From: Mucilaginibacter sp. JRF
GTDB lineage: Bacteria > Bacteroidota > Bacteroidia > Sphingobacteriales > Sphingobacteriaceae
Length of the DNA stretch: 64,000 bases
Direction: 5' to 3'
NCBI RefSeq assembly: GCF_015223065.1
Contig: NZ_JADFBY010000001.1
Span: 1,230,597-1,294,596, forward strand
Shown in pieces: positions 1-9,127 of this stretch (positions are counted from its first letter, which is position 1; every line of letters begins with the position of its first letter). The position numbers and the translations under genes were made by a program. The notes under the pieces were generated by a model. That model was given only the letters and a program-made list of their open reading frames with translations, ran no database searches and was not told the origin of the DNA.

Positions 1-935
1 ATACTGCCGCGCTTATCCCCTTTTTGCTTTGATGATTTGAACAACTGCCTCACAAAGTTTTGATGGGCTTTGCTCACCGCCCAGGCATCCTTACGTTTAC
101 CCTCGCCCAAAAAGCGGAATAACGCCAGCAGATCCAGCCAAAAACGCAGACCAATAACAAAAGTAGCCCGGCCAAACGGCAGGTTATTCTTTAACAGCAA
201 TAGATTGTTACGGAAGTTAAGATAGGTTTTGAATGGATTTTCGGTATTTAATGTACCACCGCCAACATGGTAAACGTTTGATTCGGCGCAATACATTACC
301 TTGTAGCCCATGTTCTTTAATCGCCAGCAAAGATCGATCTCCTCCATGTGGGCGAAGAAACGCTCATCAAACCCACCCGACTGCTGCCAATATTTCTTTT
401 TGATGAACAGCGCCGCGCCCGATGCCCAAAAAACTTCACCCGATTGATCGTACTGACCCTTGTCCTCCTCTATCTCATAAAATATTCGTCCACGGCAAAA
501 CGGATAACCTAAGTGATCAATAAAACCACCGGCAGCACCGGCATGCTCAAACATCTTTTTATCAGCATACGAGCGTATTTTTGGCGATGCAGCGGCGATC
601 AACTCATCGCTTTCCATTAAACGGATAACAGGTTCTATCCAGTCGGGCTGTACCTCAATATCTGAATTTAGCAGGATGAAATAATCAGCATCTACTTTAT
701 CCAACACGCGGTTATATCCGCCAGTAAAGCCATAGTTCTCATCATTTTTGATAATAGTTACCGATGGATAAACGCTCGAAACCCACTCTACCGAACTATC
801 GGTTGAGCCATTATCGCCAAGTACAATTTCAAGGTTTTGCCATGTTGAGGCTATTACCGAAGGCAAAAATTGCTGAAGGTGTTTAAGGCCGTTCCAGTTT
901 AAAATAACGGCGGCAACTTTTGGTGTATAATTCAT
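1..935 (-). CDS. Family 2 glycosyltransferase, 3' end outside window (partial)
   Basis: About 311 codons are visible from the ATG at 935; the reading frame stays open to the left edge, so the C-terminus is missing. The N-terminus (MNYTPKVAAVILNWNG) is the nucleotide-sugar-binding start of GT-A family 2 enzymes, followed by DNGSTD near residue 40, LNSDIE near residue 88 (the metal-binding DxD-like site) and GGFDERFF with EEIDLCWR near residue 195, typical of rhamnosyl/galactosyl-type GT2 proteins. The start codon overlaps the stop of the acyltransferase upstream by one base (TAATG), so the two are translationally coupled. Coupling to an LpxL-type acyltransferase suggests a role in lipopolysaccharide or another surface glycolipid. 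Sugar and acceptor cannot be read from the sequence. Confidence 0.9.
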   Translation of the reverse strand, partial: MNYTPKVAAVILNWNGLKHLQQFLPSVIASTWQNLEIVLGDNGSTDSSVEWVSSVYPSVTIIKNDENYGFTGGYNRVLDKVDADYFILLNSDIEVQPDWIEPVIRLMESDELIAAASPKIRSYADKKMFEHAGAAGGFIDHLGYPFCRGRIFYEIEEDKGQYDQSGEVFWASGAALFIKKKYWQQSGGFDERFFAHMEEIDLCWRLKNMGYKVMYCAESNVYHVGGGTLNTENPFKTYLNFRNNLLLLKNNLPFGRATFVIGLRFWLDLLALFRFLGEGKRKDAWAVSKAHQNFVRQLFKSSKQKGDKRGS

Positions 936-1816
936 TAATGCTTATCCTCCGGCTTAAATTTCCACCGCCTGTGCGTCCAAAGCCAGTAGCGGGGTTCTTG
1001 CCTTATCATGTTCTCTAAATATTTTACGTGAAGTTCAGTAACCTCATATTCGGCCGTTTGTTTTGGATTTTCGGTAAGGGGTACAAACGTACAGGTGTAA
1101 TACCCTCGCTTTACCCGCTTAACATCACAAAACACCACTACCGAATTCATCATCTTGGCCAGTTTCTCCACCCCTAAAAAAACCGCTGTAGGCTGATTTA
1201 AAAATGTGGTAAAATAATGCGCCTCGTGGCGTACCGGTGTTTGATCAGCCACCAAAACGGTTATCGAAATTTGCCTGCGCACCTCGCTGAGTTTACGCAG
1301 GGTATTTTTCATGGCCACCAGCGTAGCTCCAAATCGAGATCGTACGTATATGAAAAAACTTTCAAATGTCTTATTAGTAAGCGGCTTGTAAACTATGATT
1401 CTTGGTTTATCAGTAATTTTACCTAAACGTAATGCCGACATTTCCCAATTACCGTAATGCCCTACTGCCCCTATCACACTGCGGTTTTGATCAAAGTAAT
1501 TTTCAATCAACTCCATGTTTAAAATTTTGATGCGCTTAAGTAATTGCCCTTCCGAAAGAGTTATACCCTTTACTATCTCCACCATCAAGTCAGCAAAATA
1601 GCGAAAAAAATCGTATTCAATTTTACTTCTTTCCTCGTCGCTCTTTTCGGGGAAGGCATTGCGCAAGTTTTGCTGAACCACCTTGCGCCTGTAGCCTGTA
1701 ACATAGTATATTACAACAAAAACAACATCAGCAATGAGGTACAAAAACCAAAAAGGCAACAACGATACCAGGTATAAAAAACCGATACCTATATATGAAA
1801 GCCCTTTGTTTATCAT
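935..1816 (-). CDS. Lipid A biosynthesis acyltransferase (LpxL/HtrB/MsbB family)
   Basis: 293 aa. Members of this family transfer an acyl chain to a lipid A precursor or another lysolipid at the inner face of the cytoplasmic membrane. One N-terminal hydrophobic anchor spans roughly residues 8-40, and the catalytic HX4E motif is GHYGNWE (H120, E125). Length matches the family (about 290-310). The ATG at 1816 lies about 22 nt downstream of a good TAnnTTTG element on the minus strand, which supports this start. It is the first gene of a two-gene operon with the overlapping GT2 glycosyltransferase. Which acyl position it modifies, and whether the substrate is lipid A or another lipid, is not visible. 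Confidence 0.9.
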   Translation of the reverse strand: MINKGLSYIGIGFLYLVSLLPFWFLYLIADVVFVVIYYVTGYRRKVVQQNLRNAFPEKSDEERSKIEYDFFRYFADLMVEIVKGITLSEGQLLKRIKILNMELIENYFDQNRSVIGAVGHYGNWEMSALRLGKITDKPRIIVYKPLTNKTFESFFIYVRSRFGATLVAMKNTLRKLSEVRRQISITVLVADQTPVRHEAHYFTTFLNQPTAVFLGVEKLAKMMNSVVVFCDVKRVKRGYYTCTFVPLTENPKQTAEYEVTELHVKYLENMIRQEPRYWLWTHRRWKFKPEDKH

Positions 1817-1834
1817 TTATTTCTGCGAAATTTG
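1806..1834 (+). promoter_or_regulatory. Putative promoter of the WbqC gene
   Basis: TTG (1806-1808), 18 nt, then GAAATTTG (1827-1834), one mismatch from the Bacteroidota TAnnTTTG element. It ends 18 nt before the preferred ATG at 1853, and it partly lies inside the divergent acyltransferase gene and its leader. With this promoter an upstream TTG start at 1832 would fall inside the promoter, so ATG 1853 is favoured. Confidence 0.45.
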
Positions 1835-1838
1835 ACCA

Positions 1839-1846
1839 CAAACATA
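1839..1846 (-). promoter_or_regulatory. Putative -7 element (TATGTTTG) of the acyltransferase-GT2 operon
   Basis: On the minus strand the sequence reads TATGTTTG, a perfect TAnnTTTG match, 22 nt upstream of the ATG at 1816. No clear TTG is present at the usual -33 distance. It is only a few bases from the opposite-strand WbqC promoter, so the two divergent transcripts probably compete for polymerase. Confidence 0.5.
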
Positions 1847-1852
1847 AAATAT

Positions 1853-2464
1853 ATGATCGATAAAGGCGCAGTACTCCCCTTGTTTTATCTACCACCGGTA
1901 TCATACTTTACACAATTTAATAAGTATAAGCCCGATGTATGGATAGAGCGTGAGGAGCATTTCCCGAAGCAAACCTATCGTAACCGCGCCAATATATACT
2001 CGCCCGATGGTGTTTTAAGCTTGGTGGTGCCTGTTATTAAAGGTTCAAAAAAACATACTAAAATAAAAGATGTACGCATTAGTTATGATTTTAACTGGCA
2101 GCGTTTACACTGGATGAGCTTGCAGGCTTGCTACCGTCGTTCGGCTTATTTTGAATATTACGAGGATGATTTCTCGCCGTTTTACGAGCAAAAGATCGAA
2201 TACCTGTTCGACTATAATCAGCAAGTGCTGGAGCTGATACTAAAGCTGCTGAAAATAAAAACCGATATTAAGTTCACTGAAAGCTATGAGGCGCAATATC
2301 CGGACGTTGCCGATCTGCGTGATAGCATCCACCCTAAAAAAGGATTGATCACGGATAATAAACCATATTTTCAGGTATTTGAGGAGCGTAATGGTTTTGT
2401 ACCCGATCTGAGTATTGTCGACCTGCTTTTTAATCAAGGGCCGCAAGCACAGTTGTACTTGTAA
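1853..2464 (+). CDS. WbqC family protein
   Basis: 203 aa from ATG 1853. The N-terminal segment AVLPLFYLPPVSYF and the following basic/aromatic stretch (FPKQTYRNRANI) are characteristic of the WbqC-like family, whose members often sit in or near surface polysaccharide clusters; the biochemical activity is not established. No signal peptide or membrane segment is visible, so it should be cytosolic. A reading from TTG at 1832 would add seven residues, but that TTG overlaps the probable -7 promoter element. Divergent from the acyltransferase-GT2 pair, which fits an envelope-related role, though that is inference. Confidence 0.85.
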   Translation: MIDKGAVLPLFYLPPVSYFTQFNKYKPDVWIEREEHFPKQTYRNRANIYSPDGVLSLVVPVIKGSKKHTKIKDVRISYDFNWQRLHWMSLQACYRRSAYFEYYEDDFSPFYEQKIEYLFDYNQQVLELILKLLKIKTDIKFTESYEAQYPDVADLRDSIHPKKGLITDNKPYFQVFEERNGFVPDLSIVDLLFNQGPQAQLYL

Positions 2465-2489
2465 GCATATTATTTATCATAAAACAATT

Positions 2490-2519
2490 TTGCTTTTGCT
2501 AATTTTATTAGCATTTTTG
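2490..2519 (+). promoter_or_regulatory. Putative promoter of the Y-family polymerase gene
   Basis: TTG (2490-2492), 19 nt, then CATTTTTG (2512-2519), one mismatch from TAnnTTTG. The GTG start at 2524 begins only five bases after the element, so the transcript would start at or almost at the start codon. Confidence 0.4.
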
Positions 2520-2523
2520 TTTT

Positions 2524-3804
2524 GTGAATCAAAACTCCATAGAGGCCCGGACAGAAGCGCGTGTACTGTTTATTGATATGAACAGCTTTTTCGCGCGTTG
2601 CGAGCAGCAGGTAAACTACTGGCTGCGCAACCGCCCTGTGGGGGTTTGTGTGTACACTGGTAAATATGGTTGCGTGATCTCCCTATCAACCGAGGCTAAG
2701 GAACGCGGCATAAAAGCCGGTATGCGCCTGAATGATGTAATGGCTCAATGCCCTGATTTTATCCCGGTAGAAAGCAACCCTACCCACTACCGCGATTTCC
2801 ATAAAAAGATAATAAACGTTGTACGTAATTATTGCAATGATGTGGTACCCAAAAGTATTGATGAGGCCATTGTTAACCTCACCCATTACGACCATACCAC
2901 GCCCTTTGAAATTGCCAAACAGATACAGCATGATATTTTAAACAAGGTAGGCGATTGGCTTACCTGCTCTATAGGTATTGCGCCTAATGCCTTTTTGGCT
3001 AAACTGGCATCGGTACAAGGAAAAAAACGTGGTGGCCTGGTAATGATAACGCCCGATAATATTGATGATATCTTACGCCCGTTAAGACTTGGCGATCTGC
3101 CCGGCATAGGCAACAATATGAGTTACCGGCTGGAACGTAACGGCATTAAAACACCGCTTGAGATGCGCTATGCTACCCCGCAAAGGTTAAAAGCCATATT
3201 TAAAAGTATTGATGGTATTTACTGGCACTATCGCCTCAATTTTATTGAAACCAATATTGTGGCGCATGATTACCGAGGCATGCAGGCCATGCGACAGATT
3301 TCTGCTGAGAAGCGTAAGAATATTGAGTATATCGACCAATTATTCATGACCTTGTGCCTTACGTTGGAGAAACGGATGGTGCATCATAAGTTTTATTGTA
3401 AGTCGATTGGTTTTACTGCCCGCTATGAGGATGATACACGTTGGGATGATGCCTTTACCATTACCACACCCGTACAGGACGCTGTTAGCCTGATGCGCAT
3501 GATACGCCTGCGAATAGATAAATTCCGTGAGAAAACAGGATGCGGACCAGTGCTGAATACCTACGTTACCCAAATGCGTGTAGCCGTTACCAATTTTGTT
3601 GACAATGGCGATATGCTGTACAGCTTGTTTGAAGATATGGAGCAAAAACAAACCGCCCTGAAAACCATGCACGCCATTAAAAGTAAATTTGGTGCCGATA
3701 AGCTGGTGCGCGCTGTTGAAATGACCGACGGCAAGGTGATAAAAGATGTGATAGGATTTGGCTCGGTAAAGGACCTTACCGATCTGGATTATAAGATGGT
3801 TTAG
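2524..3804 (+). CDS. Y-family DNA polymerase (DinB/UmuC-like translesion polymerase)
   Basis: 426 aa. Y-family polymerases insert nucleotides opposite damaged template bases. The palm begins with VLFIDMNSFFARCEQ (first catalytic Asp, with Phe in the steric-gate position) and carries the SIDEA motif near residue 104 (second catalytic acidic pair). GDLPGIGNNM near residue 192 is the helix-hairpin-helix of the thumb, and a little-finger-type domain follows. It is clearly different from the more standard DinB at 27680-28864, so the window holds two Y-family enzymes. Start is GTG 2524; no later Met precedes the catalytic motif. No imuA or dnaE2 partner is adjacent. An SOS box was not recognised. 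Exact subfamily is uncertain. Confidence 0.88.
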   Translation: MNQNSIEARTEARVLFIDMNSFFARCEQQVNYWLRNRPVGVCVYTGKYGCVISLSTEAKERGIKAGMRLNDVMAQCPDFIPVESNPTHYRDFHKKIINVVRNYCNDVVPKSIDEAIVNLTHYDHTTPFEIAKQIQHDILNKVGDWLTCSIGIAPNAFLAKLASVQGKKRGGLVMITPDNIDDILRPLRLGDLPGIGNNMSYRLERNGIKTPLEMRYATPQRLKAIFKSIDGIYWHYRLNFIETNIVAHDYRGMQAMRQISAEKRKNIEYIDQLFMTLCLTLEKRMVHHKFYCKSIGFTARYEDDTRWDDAFTITTPVQDAVSLMRMIRLRIDKFREKTGCGPVLNTYVTQMRVAVTNFVDNGDMLYSLFEDMEQKQTALKTMHAIKSKFGADKLVRAVEMTDGKVIKDVIGFGSVKDLTDLDYKMV

Positions 3805-3906
3805 AGAACCGCAGGCTATAAAAAAATGCATACTGTTTTTTTTACGAACCAACTAAAACGGTTATCTTAGTGTTGTTAAAATTTAAACCTTATCGGTATT
3901 TAAGAA

Positions 3907-4443
3907 ATGGAAAGCTCTCCTATTATCCCCCAGCAAGTAAACAGTAACTGTACTGTCTGCTCCACTGCAATTGTACTCGACAACAGTTTTTGCAATAATT
4001 GTGGTTATCCCTTAAAAGGCACTGAAGAAGAACAAAACAGTTTTTTAGCCAATCGTATGTCAATGGAAATAGACCTTGACGCACATGCTGCAAGCATGAA
4101 AAAGGCTGGCAATTCATTGTACTGGATAGCAGGTTCGTTCACAATATTCGGCTTTATTATGTACTTCATGAACCAGGAAGCTGAAGATGCCGGATTTACG
4201 CTTGGACTAAACATTGTACTATCGGGCATATTTGTTTTACTTGCCCTGTGGAGCCGCAGCAAACCGTTAACAGCCTTTATAGTAGCACTAACGCTTTATG
4301 GATTGATCATTATACTAAATGCTGTAGTTGATCCTAAATCAATAGCGAGTGGCCTCATTATAAAAATATTTATCGTTACCTGGCTAATAAGAGGTATGAA
4401 AGCGGCTATGGACGCCGAAAAGATCAGAAAAGTTTTGAATTAA
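3907..4443 (+). CDS. Zinc-ribbon membrane protein
   Basis: 178 aa. An N-terminal zinc ribbon is visible as two CxxC knuckles (CTVC near residue 17 and CNNC near residue 29), followed by a polar linker and about four hydrophobic segments between residues 70 and 165. The arrangement resembles many bacterial proteins with a small zinc ribbon facing the cytosol and a membrane core of unknown function. The next gene starts one base after its stop and also opens with a zinc ribbon, so the pair is almost certainly one transcript. No enzymatic motif was seen. Function unknown. Confidence 0.85.
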   Translation: MESSPIIPQQVNSNCTVCSTAIVLDNSFCNNCGYPLKGTEEEQNSFLANRMSMEIDLDAHAASMKKAGNSLYWIAGSFTIFGFIMYFMNQEAEDAGFTLGLNIVLSGIFVLLALWSRSKPLTAFIVALTLYGLIIILNAVVDPKSIASGLIIKIFIVTWLIRGMKAAMDAEKIRKVLN

Positions 4444-4444
4444 G

Positions 4445-5245
4445 ATGGATCTGAATACATCCGAGATCATTCAAAATACGGAAAAACAGCTGTGCAACAA
4501 TTGCATGGCTGTTGTTATTACCGGCAGCCGCTACTGCGGCGCATGTGGCCATAGCCAAACTGATGATGACGTACCCGAAACAACATACAGAATAAAACAG
4601 CTTAAACAAGTGGGGCTGTTTTTTGGCATACACTTGTTACTATGTTGCCTGATAAATTTTGTGGATTATTTTGATGATCTGTTTTGGCTTGCCATATTTG
4701 ATGCAACGCTTGCCCTGGTTAATATAACATTTGTTGCCATTAACTGGCAAGTTGTTAAAACATACCTTAAGTGGCCCGATTTTTCGCTACAGAAACTTTC
4801 GCTGTATTTAGGCATCGCCTTAATATTATCAATGTTTACTCATTATACCATTACCTGGTTAAACGAAACATTGTTTGATAAAAGCATTAACTACTATTAT
4901 GCTTTCGCACACTTAAAGTACGGTAAGATATTGCTGATATTGACAGTAGCAGTGTCGCCGGCACTGTCTGAAGAACTTGGCTTTAGGGCCTACCTCATAA
5001 ATGCACTCTTAAAAATAGTTGACCTTAAACAGGCTATCTTTATTTCAGCAGCCCTGTTCTCATTAATTCATATGAGTATTATATCACTTTATTGGTTATT
5101 GCCTTTCAGCATTTTTTTAGCGTACATTTTTATAAAAGAAAAAACCATGTGGTACGGTGTATTCATTCATTTCGCTTTTAACCTTGTCACCTGTTTATTT
5201 GACATAAGCAGTGATTCTTTGATAGATAACTTATTGATAAAGTGA
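4445..5245 (+). CDS. CPBP family intramembrane protease with N-terminal zinc ribbon
   Basis: 266 aa. Residues 18-40 form a zinc ribbon (CNNC and CGAC knuckles). The rest is a multi-spanning membrane domain with the CPBP/Abi (Rce1-like) motifs: SEELGFRAYL (EExxxR) near residue 176, FSLIH near residue 200 and FIHFAFN near residue 240, which supply the Glu, His and Asn/His expected to coordinate and activate the metal. Such proteins are glutamic-type intramembrane proteases; bacterial substrates are mostly unknown, and some process bacteriocins or act in immunity. It follows the zinc-ribbon membrane protein with a one-base gap. All key motifs are intact, so it is probably active. Confidence 0.88.
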   Translation: MDLNTSEIIQNTEKQLCNNCMAVVITGSRYCGACGHSQTDDDVPETTYRIKQLKQVGLFFGIHLLLCCLINFVDYFDDLFWLAIFDATLALVNITFVAINWQVVKTYLKWPDFSLQKLSLYLGIALILSMFTHYTITWLNETLFDKSINYYYAFAHLKYGKILLILTVAVSPALSEELGFRAYLINALLKIVDLKQAIFISAALFSLIHMSIISLYWLLPFSIFLAYIFIKEKTMWYGVFIHFAFNLVTCLFDISSDSLIDNLLIK

Positions 5246-5405
5246 CTTTAATATCATTTACTAACAAATAAATAATATTATCCTTTACGAATGAACATAG
5301 TAAATATTATTTAAATCATATAACAATAGTTAATTTGTATTAAAATTGCATTAGAAATAGTATAATTCATTATTCAAATTCGATTTTTTGTACTACTATT
5401 GTACC

Positions 5406-5478
5406 AGCAGACACCTGTCTGCTATGTGATAAGGTTTAGGTTTGAAGGCCCTAGCAGCGAGTGCGTGGGGCTTTCTAT
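5406..5478 (+). other. Stem-loop region between the CPBP gene and the convergent kinase gene
   Basis: AGCAGACA (5406-5413) and TGTCTGCT (5416-5423) form a perfect 8-bp palindrome around CC. Further on, AAGGCCC (5455-5461) faces a G-rich GGGGCTT before a TCTATTTTTT tract ending near 5480. This could be a factor-independent terminator for the CPBP operon, with or without a small RNA. No open frame with coding character was seen in 5246-5481, and the RNA family is not recognised. Confidence 0.35.
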
Positions 5479-5481
5479 TTT

Positions 5482-6690
5482 TTAAACCTTACGTTGCGGT
5501 ATCGTAACAGTAAAGACACTACCCTCGCCCGGTGTAGAGGCGATGTCCATGTTTCCGCTTAAGCTCTCTATCAAATCTCTTACTAATGAGAGGCCAAACC
5601 CATAACCATGCTCGCCAAAGGTACCATCGGTTGATGTACCTTCGCCGGCTAAAATTGACGCGATCTTATCCGGGCACATACCCACGCCATTATCGGCAAC
5701 GGTAAATATCAGTGTGTTTTGCATGCCCCCCAAGTGCAGATCAATACCCACAGCCACCCCTCCACCTTGCGGAGTGAATTTGATTGAGTTTGATACTATG
5801 TTGCCGATGATCTGCAATATTTTATTTTTCGAGAATGGCACATTTTCTGTATCGGCATTAGTAGTAATAGTTAGATGTATACCCTTATTCAGCGCTTGCG
5901 GTACATAAAGTTTCTCCAGTGTATCCTTCAGTACTAACTGATTGAATGAGTTGGCGCGCGCCCTTAATCTGTATGATTCAGTATTTAATATTTCGTCGGC
6001 AAGTTCAAGTATAGAGTTACCGCTTTTTGAAATTAAATTAATAAACTTTATCATCTCATCCAGCGTATTTTCTCTACCCTGATCGGTAATGATGTTGGCC
6101 AGCCCAATGATGCCTCCTACCGGCCCTCGAATGTCATGAGCTACACGCATCTTGCTCTCCATAGCCTCGGCAGCTTCCCGTTTCAAATCCTGGGCATGTT
6201 TATATAGCTGTAAGCGACTTACAATTTCGTCAGCTATTAATTTCAGCATCTCTACCTTTTCGGCACTAAGATGCTTGGTTTCGGTATCCATTAAACAAAG
6301 CGCGCCAATATTATTTCCGTGGGCTGTGCGTAGCGGCACACCAAAATAATACCTAAGGTTTGGGGCACCGCTAACATAGGCTTTGTCCCTAAAGCGCTCG
6401 TCTAAGGTAAGGTCGCCAACCTCAAAGTTATCATCGCCCAGTATGGTATACTGGCATACACTTTCTTCGCGCGGCAATTGCTCAACAGGCAGGCCATACC
6501 TTGATATTGACCATAAGGTATAAGTGTCTATAAGATTGATCAGAGATATCTCGGTACCGGCTATTTTTGCCGCGAGGGTAGTAAGATCTTTAAATTGATC
6601 CTGCATACTGCCATAGTCAAGGTCGTAATCAGAAAGTTCAATGATCCTTTCTACCTCTTTTGCAGGTATCGGTAACGTATCAGCTTGCAT
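5482..6690 (-). CDS. GAF domain sensor histidine kinase
   Basis: 402 aa, no membrane segment, so cytosolic. Residues about 25-165 form a GAF domain (VPLRTAHGNNIGALCLMD is its typical late strand pair). A dimerisation/phosphoacceptor segment follows with the H-box MRVAHDIRGPVGGIIGL near residue 188, then a complete ATPase domain: N-box QIIGNIVSNSIKFT, G1 VADNGVGM and G2 HGYGFGLSLV. The H-box has AHDIRGP rather than the common SHELRTP. No response regulator lies next to it, so the partner is unlinked. The cue sensed by the GAF domain is unknown. Start is the ATG at 6690. Confidence 0.92.
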   Translation of the reverse strand: MQADTLPIPAKEVERIIELSDYDLDYGSMQDQFKDLTTLAAKIAGTEISLINLIDTYTLWSISRYGLPVEQLPREESVCQYTILGDDNFEVGDLTLDERFRDKAYVSGAPNLRYYFGVPLRTAHGNNIGALCLMDTETKHLSAEKVEMLKLIADEIVSRLQLYKHAQDLKREAAEAMESKMRVAHDIRGPVGGIIGLANIITDQGRENTLDEMIKFINLISKSGNSILELADEILNTESYRLRARANSFNQLVLKDTLEKLYVPQALNKGIHLTITTNADTENVPFSKNKILQIIGNIVSNSIKFTPQGGGVAVGIDLHLGGMQNTLIFTVADNGVGMCPDKIASILAGEGTSTDGTFGEHGYGFGLSLVRDLIESLSGNMDIASTPGEGSVFTVTIPQRKV

Positions 6691-6912
6691 AATTTAAAGT
6701 ATAATAATAAATGGCTTCAATTACGTTTACGATTTGTATATGAATGGGTTGCAACATAATTGTCATTTAATCAGTTCCATAATTTAGTTCGCTTTGGCTA
6801 AAAGCCATATCAAAAATCGGCGCAAACAAAGTGCCAACACGTGTATTAAACGATAAATTATATCCATTTTAGGGCTGTAGGTAATCGTAAAAAATTACTA
6901 ATTTCGTTGGCA

Positions 6913-7935
6913 ATGAATGAGCATCTCGACCCGGCACGTGAACGTTTAAGTCCTGTTGAACGCGATATTGAAAAGGTATTGCGCCCGCAGGCATTTGAAG
7001 ATTTTACTGGCCAGCATAAAATATTAGCCAACCTTAAAATATTTGTACAGGCTGCCCGCCAGCGTGGCGAAGCGCTTGATCATGTATTGCTGCATGGCCC
7101 TCCGGGTTTGGGTAAAACCACCCTATCGCACATTATCGCTAATGAGATGGGCGTGGGTATTAAAATAACATCAGGCCCGGTACTTGATAAGCCCGGTGAC
7201 CTGGCAGGCTTATTAACCAATCTGGAAACCGGTGATATTTTATTTATTGATGAGATACATCGTTTGAGTCCGCTGGTTGAGGAATACCTGTATTCGGCAA
7301 TGGAGGATTTCAAGATAGATATTATGCTGGAGAGCGGCCCCAATGCCCGTTCGGTACAGATAACACTTAATCCGTTCACATTGGTTGGTGCTACTACCCG
7401 TTCGGGATTGCTTACTGCACCATTACGTGCAAGGTTTGGCATCAATGCGCGTTTGGAGTATTATGATGCCAAGTTACTTACCACTATTTTGATGCGTTCA
7501 TCATCCATCCTGAATACTGAAATTACAGATGAAGGCGCTTACGAAATTGCCCGCCGCAGCCGTGGTACCCCACGTATAGCTAACGCCTTGTTACGCCGTA
7601 CGCGCGATTTTGCCCAGATAAAAGGTAATGGCAACATTGATACCGAAATAGCCCGCTACGCCCTTAACGCCCTTAACGTTGATGAGCATGGGCTCGACGA
7701 GATGGACAACAAGATATTATCCACCATTATTGATAAATTTAAGGGTGGGCCTGTTGGTGTAAAAACCATAGCCACCGCAGTGGGCGAAGATGAAGGAACC
7801 ATTGAGGAGGTTTACGAACCCTTCCTGATACAAGAAGGTTTTTTAATGCGTACCACCCGTGGCCGCGAGGTTACCGAAGCTGCATACAAACATTTAGGCA
7901 AAATAAAACCGGGCGGCGCTCCTTCCCTGTTTTAA
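6913..7935 (+). CDS. ruvB: Holliday junction branch-migration ATPase RuvB
   Basis: 340 aa. RuvB is the AAA+ motor that with RuvA drives branch migration at Holliday junctions during recombinational repair. Visible are Walker [10 protein letters not shown] (residues 62-70), Walker [10 protein letters not shown], sensor [10 protein letters not shown], sensor II arginine in [13 protein letters not shown], and the C-terminal winged-helix DNA-binding domain starting near [13 protein letters not shown]. Start was placed at ATG 6913, because the in-frame TTG two codons upstream is less likely and known RuvB proteins begin close to this residue. ruvA and ruvC are not adjacent. Every signature residue is present. 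Confidence 0.97.
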   Translation: MNEHLDPARERLSPVERDIEKVLRPQAFEDFTGQHKILANLKIFVQAARQRGEALDHVLLHGPPGLGKTTLSHIIANEMGVGIKITSGPVLDKPGDLAGLLTNLETGDILFIDEIHRLSPLVEEYLYSAMEDFKIDIMLESGPNARSVQITLNPFTLVGATTRSGLLTAPLRARFGINARLEYYDAKLLTTILMRSSSILNTEITDEGAYEIARRSRGTPRIANALLRRTRDFAQIKGNGNIDTEIARYALNALNVDEHGLDEMDNKILSTIIDKFKGGPVGVKTIATAVGEDEGTIEEVYEPFLIQEGFLMRTTRGREVTEAAYKHLGKIKPGGAPSLF

Positions 7936-7956
7936 TTATATAACCTATCTATCCTA

Positions 7957-9042
7957 ATGAGAATGAAACATATAATTTGCGCTGTAATACTTGTATTCAG
8001 CATATTTACTTCAGCATCTGCACAACGTAAGTTAAAAGTGGTTGTCGCGGGCCTATCGCACGATCATGTGCATAATGTAATGAACCAATACCGTAAAGGC
8101 GAGGTTGATATAGTTGGCGTTGCCGAACCCAATAAAAAGCTTTGGGATAAGTACAGCAAGTTATATAATGTACCTAAAAACATTTTTTACAGCGATTTAA
8201 AACAAGCATTGAAGGCTCAAAAACCGGATGCTGTTTTAGGTTACAACGCGGTAGCACAACACGTTGATATTATTGAAACCTGTGCCCCGCTGCATATACC
8301 CGTAATGGTTGAAAAACCATTGGCCGCTACCCTTACGCAAGCGCAGCGCATACAAACACTTGCCGATCAGTATAAAATAAAAGTGCTCACCAATTACGAA
8401 ACCACCTGGTACAATTCGTTCAAGGAGGTTTACGATCTGGTAAAGAGCGATAGCATAGGCACTGTACGCAAAATGGTGGTACATGATGGCCACAAAGGCC
8501 CGCGCGAAATTGGTTGCAGCGAGGAGTTTTTAAGCTGGCTTACCGACCCGGTATTGAACGGCGCGGGTGCCCTAAACGATTTTGGCTGTTATGGCGCCGA
8601 CCTGATGACCTGGATAATGAAAGGACAAAAACCCATTGCCGTTACCGCTATAGCCCGCCATTACAAGCCCCAGGTATACCCCAAGGTTGAGGATGATGCC
8701 ACCATATTGGTTGAGTACCCGAATGCTATGGGGCAAATTGAAGCCTCATGGAACTGGCCGTTTAATATTAAAGACTGGGAAGTTTTTGGCAGCACTGGTT
8801 ATCTGCATGCCCTTGATGGTAATAATTTGCAAGTACGCTTAAAGGAGAACAGCAGCAATACACGTAAAGCCGCACCATTAGCTGCACCGTTTAATGATCC
8901 GCTATTGTATTTAGCCGCCGTGCTTGATGGTAAGATAGATGAAAAGAACGACCAGGCATCACTCGAATATAACATGATAGTTATGCAGATTTTGGACGCT
9001 GCCAAGCGTTCCATCGAACAGGGAAAACGCATAGTTTTATAG
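7957..9042 (+). CDS. Exported Gfo/Idh/MocA family oxidoreductase
   Basis: 361 aa. An N-terminal signal peptide (hydrophobic stretch to SASAQ near residue 23) precedes a Rossmann domain starting KVVVAGLSHDH, with the family's EKPLA motif near residue 122 that carries the conserved lysine. The C-terminal alpha/beta domain follows. Family members are NAD(P)-dependent sugar or sugar-acid oxidoreductases or glycosidase-like enzymes that use NAD catalytically; a signal peptide is common on those of Bacteroidota and implies periplasmic action on carbohydrates. The gene lies 21 nt after ruvB on the same strand. Substrate not deducible. Confidence 0.88.
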   Translation: MRMKHIICAVILVFSIFTSASAQRKLKVVVAGLSHDHVHNVMNQYRKGEVDIVGVAEPNKKLWDKYSKLYNVPKNIFYSDLKQALKAQKPDAVLGYNAVAQHVDIIETCAPLHIPVMVEKPLAATLTQAQRIQTLADQYKIKVLTNYETTWYNSFKEVYDLVKSDSIGTVRKMVVHDGHKGPREIGCSEEFLSWLTDPVLNGAGALNDFGCYGADLMTWIMKGQKPIAVTAIARHYKPQVYPKVEDDATILVEYPNAMGQIEASWNWPFNIKDWEVFGSTGYLHALDGNNLQVRLKENSSNTRKAAPLAAPFNDPLLYLAAVLDGKIDEKNDQASLEYNMIVMQILDAAKRSIEQGKRIVL

Positions 9043-9127
9043 TCGCTTTTTATTTTTTACTCCTACCGGTTTTATGCGCCTGAATTTTATATTTTAGCGC
9101 CCTTTAAAATTTATTGTATTTATTTTT

